Source of the DNA: Acidobacteriota bacterium | GTDB taxonomy: Bacteria > Acidobacteriota > Terriglobia > Terriglobales > Acidobacteriaceae | Direction of reading: 5' to 3' | Length of the DNA stretch: 64,000 nucleotides | Assembly (NCBI GenBank): GCA_018268915.1 | Contig: JAFDVQ010000016.1 | Coordinates: forward strand, 269,350-333,349 | Shown here: in pieces, positions 60,360 through 64,000 of the stretch | Layout of the letters: each line of letters starts with the position of its first letter | Numbering within the stretch: the first letter of the stretch is position 1 | Made by a program: the position numbers and the translations under genes | Notes under the pieces: model-generated | The model's input: the letters and a program-made list of their open reading frames with translations, nothing else | Told to the model about the DNA's origin: nothing | The model's database searches: none

Positions 60360-62423
60360 TCAGTCGCCGCCCTTGAGCACGGGCTCCGCATGAAGGGTTG
60401 CTGTCGCCGGCGCCTTCACCGCAGCCGTTGCTGGAGTCAGGCTCGGAACCAGCGCGATGAATGTGCCACCCACGATCAGCACAACACCGGCCCAGATCCA
60501 GCTCACCAGCGGATTCAAAAATGCCTTGATAATCGGCTGGCCTGTATCAGGATTGGTGCCTTCAAAAACCGTATACAGATCCCAGCTCAGCACCGAGTGA
60601 ATCGCCACCATCGTCTGCGGCTGTTGGCTTGCCGTGTAGACGCGCTTCTCCGGCGCCATCTGGAATTGCTTCTTGCCGTTCTGATACACATCGAGCAGCG
60701 CGTAGTTGGAGTCGTAGTTGGCATTCGAGTCCTGCGTGAACCCGACACACTCCAGCGTGTAAGGTCCCACGCTCATCGAGTCGTGCAGTGCCAGTTCCTT
60801 CTCGGTACTCTTGTTAAACGCCGCGCCGGCGAGCCCGACCACGATGATGACCACGCCGATGTGAATCAGGTAACCGCCATACCGCCGCGTGTTGCGCCGC
60901 GTCAGCAGATACATCGCCGCAGCCAGATTCTTCCCCGTCTGCTTGGCAATCACACCCGCGCCCCGCAGAAATTCTGATGCGATGGCCGTGAAGACGCTTG
61001 CCGACACCGCGAACGCAACGAGCGCATAAAAATACCCAGCCTCGCTGAACCATGTGCTCAGCGGGCGCGGCCCGAAGATCAGGCACACTGCCACAGTCAC
61101 CCAGAGCGCAATCGTCGGAACAATGAAGTTGCGTTTCACCGCCTTCAGCGATGTGGAGCGCCACGGAAGCAGTGGGCCGACGCCGGTAAGAAACAGCAGG
61201 AACAGCCCGATCGGAATCGCAACCCGGTTATAAAACGGCGCGCCTACCGTGACCTTGCTGCCCTGCACATACTCGCTCAGGATCGGGAACAGCGTGCCCC
61301 ACAGAATCACAAAGCAGGCCGTCAGCAGCACCAGATTATTGAACAGGAAGCTCGACTCGCGGCTCACCAGAGATTCGAGCTGATGGTCTGCACGCAGATG
61401 ATCGCGTTGCATGATGTACGTGAAGATGCAAATCGCAAGCGTGACGCCCATCGCGACATAAAACCACGTTGCGATCGACGATTGCGCAAAGGCATGGACA
61501 GAGCTGACGAGTCCGCCTCGAGTCAACGTCGTTCCAAGCAGTGTGAGCAGGAAGGTAGAGAAGATGAGCCACACGTTCCAGCTCTTCATCATCCCGCGCT
61601 TCTCCTGCATCATCACCGAGTGCATGAAGGCAGTACCGGTCAGCCACGGCATGAAGCTGGCATTCTCAACCGGATCCCATCCCCAGTAGCCGCCCCAGCC
61701 GAGCACCGCGTATGCCCAGTGCATTCCGAGAAAAATTCCGAACGTCAGAAAGAGCCACGTCACCAGCGTCCATACCCGCGTGATCTTGATCCACTTCTCT
61801 CCGGGATAGCGCATCATCAGCGCGCCCAGTGCGAATGCGAAGGGAACTGAGAACCCCACGTAGCCGAGGTAGAGCATCGGCGGATGGATCACCATCTCCG
61901 GATATTGCAGCAGCGGATTGAGCCCGTTGCCGTCTGCCGGAATCGTCCCTCGTAGCAGCGAGAACGGAGGCGCGGCAAAATTGACGACAGCAAGAAAGAA
62001 CACCTGGATCGCCGCGAAGATAGTGCCCGCGTATGCGTAGAGCTTCACATCAGTCTTGTGTCGCAACCTCAGCACAAATCCGTACGCAGCCAGCAGCCAG
62101 CACCACAGCAGCAGCGATCCTTCCTGGCCGCTCCACAATGCTGCGAACTTGTACTTCAAGTCGAGCGCACGGTTCGAGTGCTCCATGATGTAGGTGATGG
62201 AGAAGTCGTTCGTCAGCGCTGCGTATACCAGTGCGAATGCCGCCGCGGTTACAGCTATAAAGACCGCGATCCCGGCGCGCCGTGCGGTGTCAGCCAGGCG
62301 CTCAGGCGAAATCGCTGCCTGCTGCCCGGTAGCAATAAGCCGCAATGCCACTCCGCCTGCGAACAGGTTGTAGGCCGCCAGCGCCAAACCGATGATCAGT
62401 GCAAGACTTCCGAAAGTTGCCAT
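60360..62423 (-). CDS. ccmF: Cytochrome c heme lyase subunit CcmF
   Basis: 687 residues, typical size, with about 14-15 helices. The WWD-type heme-handling loop is at about 230-260 (WAYAVLGWGGYWGWDPVENASFMPWL) with conserved histidines nearby (MVIHPPMLYLGYV, TGTAFMHSV). CcmF with CcmH and CcmI joins heme b to CxxCH of apocytochrome c in the periplasm. First gene of the ccm cluster here. CcmA, B, C, D and E are not in the window. Confidence 0.93.
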   Translation of the reverse strand: MATFGSLALIIGLALAAYNLFAGGVALRLIATGQQAAISPERLADTARRAGIAVFIAVTAAAFALVYAALTNDFSITYIMEHSNRALDLKYKFAALWSGQEGSLLLWCWLLAAYGFVLRLRHKTDVKLYAYAGTIFAAIQVFFLAVVNFAAPPFSLLRGTIPADGNGLNPLLQYPEMVIHPPMLYLGYVGFSVPFAFALGALMMRYPGEKWIKITRVWTLVTWLFLTFGIFLGMHWAYAVLGWGGYWGWDPVENASFMPWLTGTAFMHSVMMQEKRGMMKSWNVWLIFSTFLLTLLGTTLTRGGLVSSVHAFAQSSIATWFYVAMGVTLAICIFTYIMQRDHLRADHQLESLVSRESSFLFNNLVLLTACFVILWGTLFPILSEYVQGSKVTVGAPFYNRVAIPIGLFLLFLTGVGPLLPWRSTSLKAVKRNFIVPTIALWVTVAVCLIFGPRPLSTWFSEAGYFYALVAFAVSASVFTAIASEFLRGAGVIAKQTGKNLAAAMYLLTRRNTRRYGGYLIHIGVVIIVVGLAGAAFNKSTEKELALHDSMSVGPYTLECVGFTQDSNANYDSNYALLDVYQNGKKQFQMAPEKRVYTASQQPQTMVAIHSVLSWDLYTVFEGTNPDTGQPIIKAFLNPLVSWIWAGVVLIVGGTFIALVPSLTPATAAVKAPATATLHAEPVLKGGD

Positions 62424-63003
62424 GGAGGTGTTTTCTCCAGCTTCCCTTACTGCCAGAACTTACGTTGAGTTGATGGTCTGCGACCCGAACTTCCCGCGAC
62501 TTGCGCTCGTCGCCGGGCTGCAGGTCTGCCTCTCTGATTCTCGCACCGAGGACGAATGCCTGAGGGGATCCAGAGCAGCTTTTGACCTTTTGACCACCGC
62601 CGCAACGAGTTCATTCTCAATTATTTTAGGCGTGTCCAATGTGATTTGCCTCACACCACAGGTGGAGCAAATCATATGGAAAGACGCCCTGCAGGACATC
62701 ATTTCTGCCTTGATTCCATTGGACGAATTGTCTTCGAACCCAGGGTCTTGCTGGATTAAAGTCGACTCTATCCGCAATCACAGCAAACCGGGCAGGCATG
62801 CGGAAAAGCCCCAAACGACCTCGGTCATTCAGCCCAGTGCGATAGTACGTGACACGGATCACTTTTTCGTCTCGGGATTGTCATTAGAGTTCCTCTTAGA
62901 ACTCGGACTGATTTGATCGGAATTTGAGTTTCGGACCTGTCGTCGGGCTCAAGTTCTAGTCGAAGGTCCCCGATGACACCTTTATCGATTGACAGGTACG
63001 ACC
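62424..63003. other. 580-base region without a confident gene
   Basis: Lies between the divergent ccmF and barrel-protein genes. Frames are open on both strands (a 174-codon one on the plus strand from 62392 that overlaps ccmF, and shorter ones on the minus) but none shows domains, good ribosome sites or codon bias like its neighbours. The base composition is more AT-rich around 62600-62920. It might be a decayed gene; promoters of both flanking genes should lie here. Confidence 0.4.
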
Positions 63004-63849
63004 ATGAAATCCGCAATCATCATTTCGACCCTTCTTCTTGTCTCCTCGGGCGGCATCTCCGCTCAACAATCCAGTTCATCCGCCGTGCAGGACGAGCACC
63101 CGATACAGGACAACAGCTTTCTCGCCGAAGAGGCTTACAACCAGGAGCCCGGCGTCGTGCAGCACATCCAGGCCTTCACCCGCCTCTGGAACTCCAGAGC
63201 CTGGGCTTATAGCTTCACGCAGGAGTGGCCAGTGCCCAACCACTGGCGGCACCAGCTCAGCTACACACTCCAGGGAGCGAGGACCGACGCAACTCTGGAT
63301 CGCTCGTTCGGCGATCTGCTTCTCAACTACCGCTATCAGCTCACCGGCAGCGGAGACACCCGCCTTGCCGTATCGCCGCGTGCCACGCTTATCGTCCCAA
63401 CCGGCTCCGTCAAGAACGGCTCCGGCTACGGCGGCACAGGAGTCCAGGCAGTTGTCCCAGCGAGCTACGTACTCAACCGCCGCTTCGTAACCCACTACGA
63501 CCTAGGCGGCACCATCATCCCTCGCGCCCGCGACGCCTCCGACGATGTCGCCGCATCCTACGGCTACAACGCAGCCGGAAGTCTTGTCTGGCTGGCTCAC
63601 TCACGCCTGAACGGTATGTTCGAGACCTCGTGGAGTTCCGCGCACCTCGTCAGCCGCCCCAACGGCACCGACGTGCAGAACACACTGTGGCTGGCTCCCG
63701 GCGCGCGCGGAGCATTCAACTTCAAAAGCGGCCTTCAGATCGTCCCCGGAATCGCCTACGTTGCTGGCGTCGGCCCCAGTTCCGGCGACAAAGGCGTCTT
63801 TTTCTACCTCAGCTTCGAACACCCGCTTTGGAGGGAAGCTGAACGATAA
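63004..63849 (+). CDS. Outer-membrane beta-barrel protein (phenol-degradation MetA-like)
   Basis: About 281 residues from the ATG at 63004, with a signal peptide ending near GISAQQ. The mature protein has alternating beta strands and the RATLIVPTGSV turn of the MetA-pathway-of-phenol-degradation/transporter family (PF13557-like). The C-terminus FFYLSFEHPLW is aromatic, as expected of barrels. Function is uncertain; it may be a small channel. A hairpin and then a TGACCCC array follow. Confidence 0.65.
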   Translation: MKSAIIISTLLLVSSGGISAQQSSSSAVQDEHPIQDNSFLAEEAYNQEPGVVQHIQAFTRLWNSRAWAYSFTQEWPVPNHWRHQLSYTLQGARTDATLDRSFGDLLLNYRYQLTGSGDTRLAVSPRATLIVPTGSVKNGSGYGGTGVQAVVPASYVLNRRFVTHYDLGGTIIPRARDASDDVAASYGYNAAGSLVWLAHSRLNGMFETSWSSAHLVSRPNGTDVQNTLWLAPGARGAFNFKSGLQIVPGIAYVAGVGPSSGDKGVFFYLSFEHPLWREAER

Positions 63850-63864
63850 TCATTCAGGTCAGCC

Positions 63865-63902
63865 AGAGAGGGTAATCGTGAATCGAACACGCTATCCTCT
63901 CT
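63865..63902 (+). terminator. Hairpin downstream of the barrel gene
   Basis: AGAGAGGGTA (63865-63874) pairs with TATCCTCTCT (63893-63902) with one wobble, and CGTG/CACG adds an inner stem. It begins 16 bases past the stop. No good T-run follows; the TGACCCC array starts at once. Confidence 0.5.
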
Positions 63903-63904
63903 TC

Positions 63905-64000
63905 TGACCCCTGACCCCTGACCCCTGACCCCTGACCCCTGACCCCTGACCCCTGACCCCTGACCCCTGACCCCTGACCCCTGACCCCTGACCCCTGACC
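63905..64000. repeat. Perfect tandem array of TGACCCC, at least 13 copies, running off the window
   Basis: Thirteen exact heptamers plus five bases to the window edge. It is the longest of the three perfect arrays and shows no variant unit. Its end is not visible. Confidence 0.97.

Noticed and set aside
62392..62916. 174-codon plus-strand frame overlapping the ccmF start
   Set aside because: No motif, no ribosome site, start lies within ccmF. Treated as part of a non-coding or decayed region.

Overview
The window reads as ordinary chromosome from a Gram-negative bacterium, most probably an acidobacterium (Terriglobia/Acidobacteriaceae-like). This is inference. It rests on moderately high G+C, a VWA protein with the proline/glutamine-rich leader and layout typical of acidobacterial VWFA-related proteins, an S55-type (SpoIVB-like) secreted protein in a non-sporulating context, MacB-type permeases without ATPases, many secreted beta-propellers and outer-membrane barrels, and a type IV pilus operon in the order C-B-M-N-O-P. 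I found no tRNA, rRNA, CRISPR array, transposase or phage gene.

Layout. 0-11 kb: secreted FG-GAP propeller, REC-EAL c-di-GMP regulator, glutamate dehydrogenase, a frameshifted SpoIIE-type phosphatase gene, Nudix hydrolase, PgsA, Asp-box propeller, an unknown exported protein and an AsmA-like protein. 11-21 kb: basic DUF5872-like protein, two tandem FtsX/MacB permeases, GH27 alpha-galactosidase, a VWA protein paired with a MoxR/Mg-chelatase-type ATPase, riboflavin synthase and a STAS protein. 21-36 kb: RibD, a flippase-like membrane protein, lytic transglycosylase, HAD phosphatase, flavodoxin-like protein, GNAT, PIG-L deacetylase, OprB-like porin, SMP-30, DoxX, LolC/E permease, a long exported propeller and an S4 protein. 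36-42 kb: stand-alone response regulator, zinc alcohol dehydrogenase, S55-like protein, VWA protein. 42-50 kb: IscA/HesB protein, then the pilus operon on the minus strand. 50-55 kb: CapA-like phosphoesterase, a secreted propeller between a full-length polytopic membrane protein and a truncated relative of it, and a polyprenol-type GT2. 55-64 kb: ZIP transporter, YchF, DUF4149 protein, a cytochrome c maturation cluster (ccmF-ccmH-ccmI-like plus a carboxypeptidase-regulatory-like membrane protein) and an outer-membrane barrel.

Non-coding structure stands out in three ways. Perfect TGACCCC heptamer arrays sit at three intergenic sites in the last 6 kb, one running off the window edge; their complement (GGGGTCA)n has the spacing of a G-quadruplex. 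Four degenerate relatives (T-G-N-N-C-C-C-like) lie at other gene junctions. Several strong hairpin terminators and a few perfect palindromes near gene starts are also visible.

Genes working together: PilC-B-M-N-O-P plus a pseudopilin form the inner-membrane pilus machine, with no secretin, PilT or prepilin peptidase here. CcmF/CcmH/CcmI-like attach heme to c-type cytochromes. RibD and RibE serve riboflavin synthesis. The MoxR and VWA proteins look like one chaperone module. No single gene set here is convincingly a new system. The best leads are the heptamer/G-quadruplex repeat family, the MoxR ATPase with a cysteine insert and its VWA partner, the S55-like protein with reversed motif order, and the paralogue remnant next to the lower-G+C propeller.
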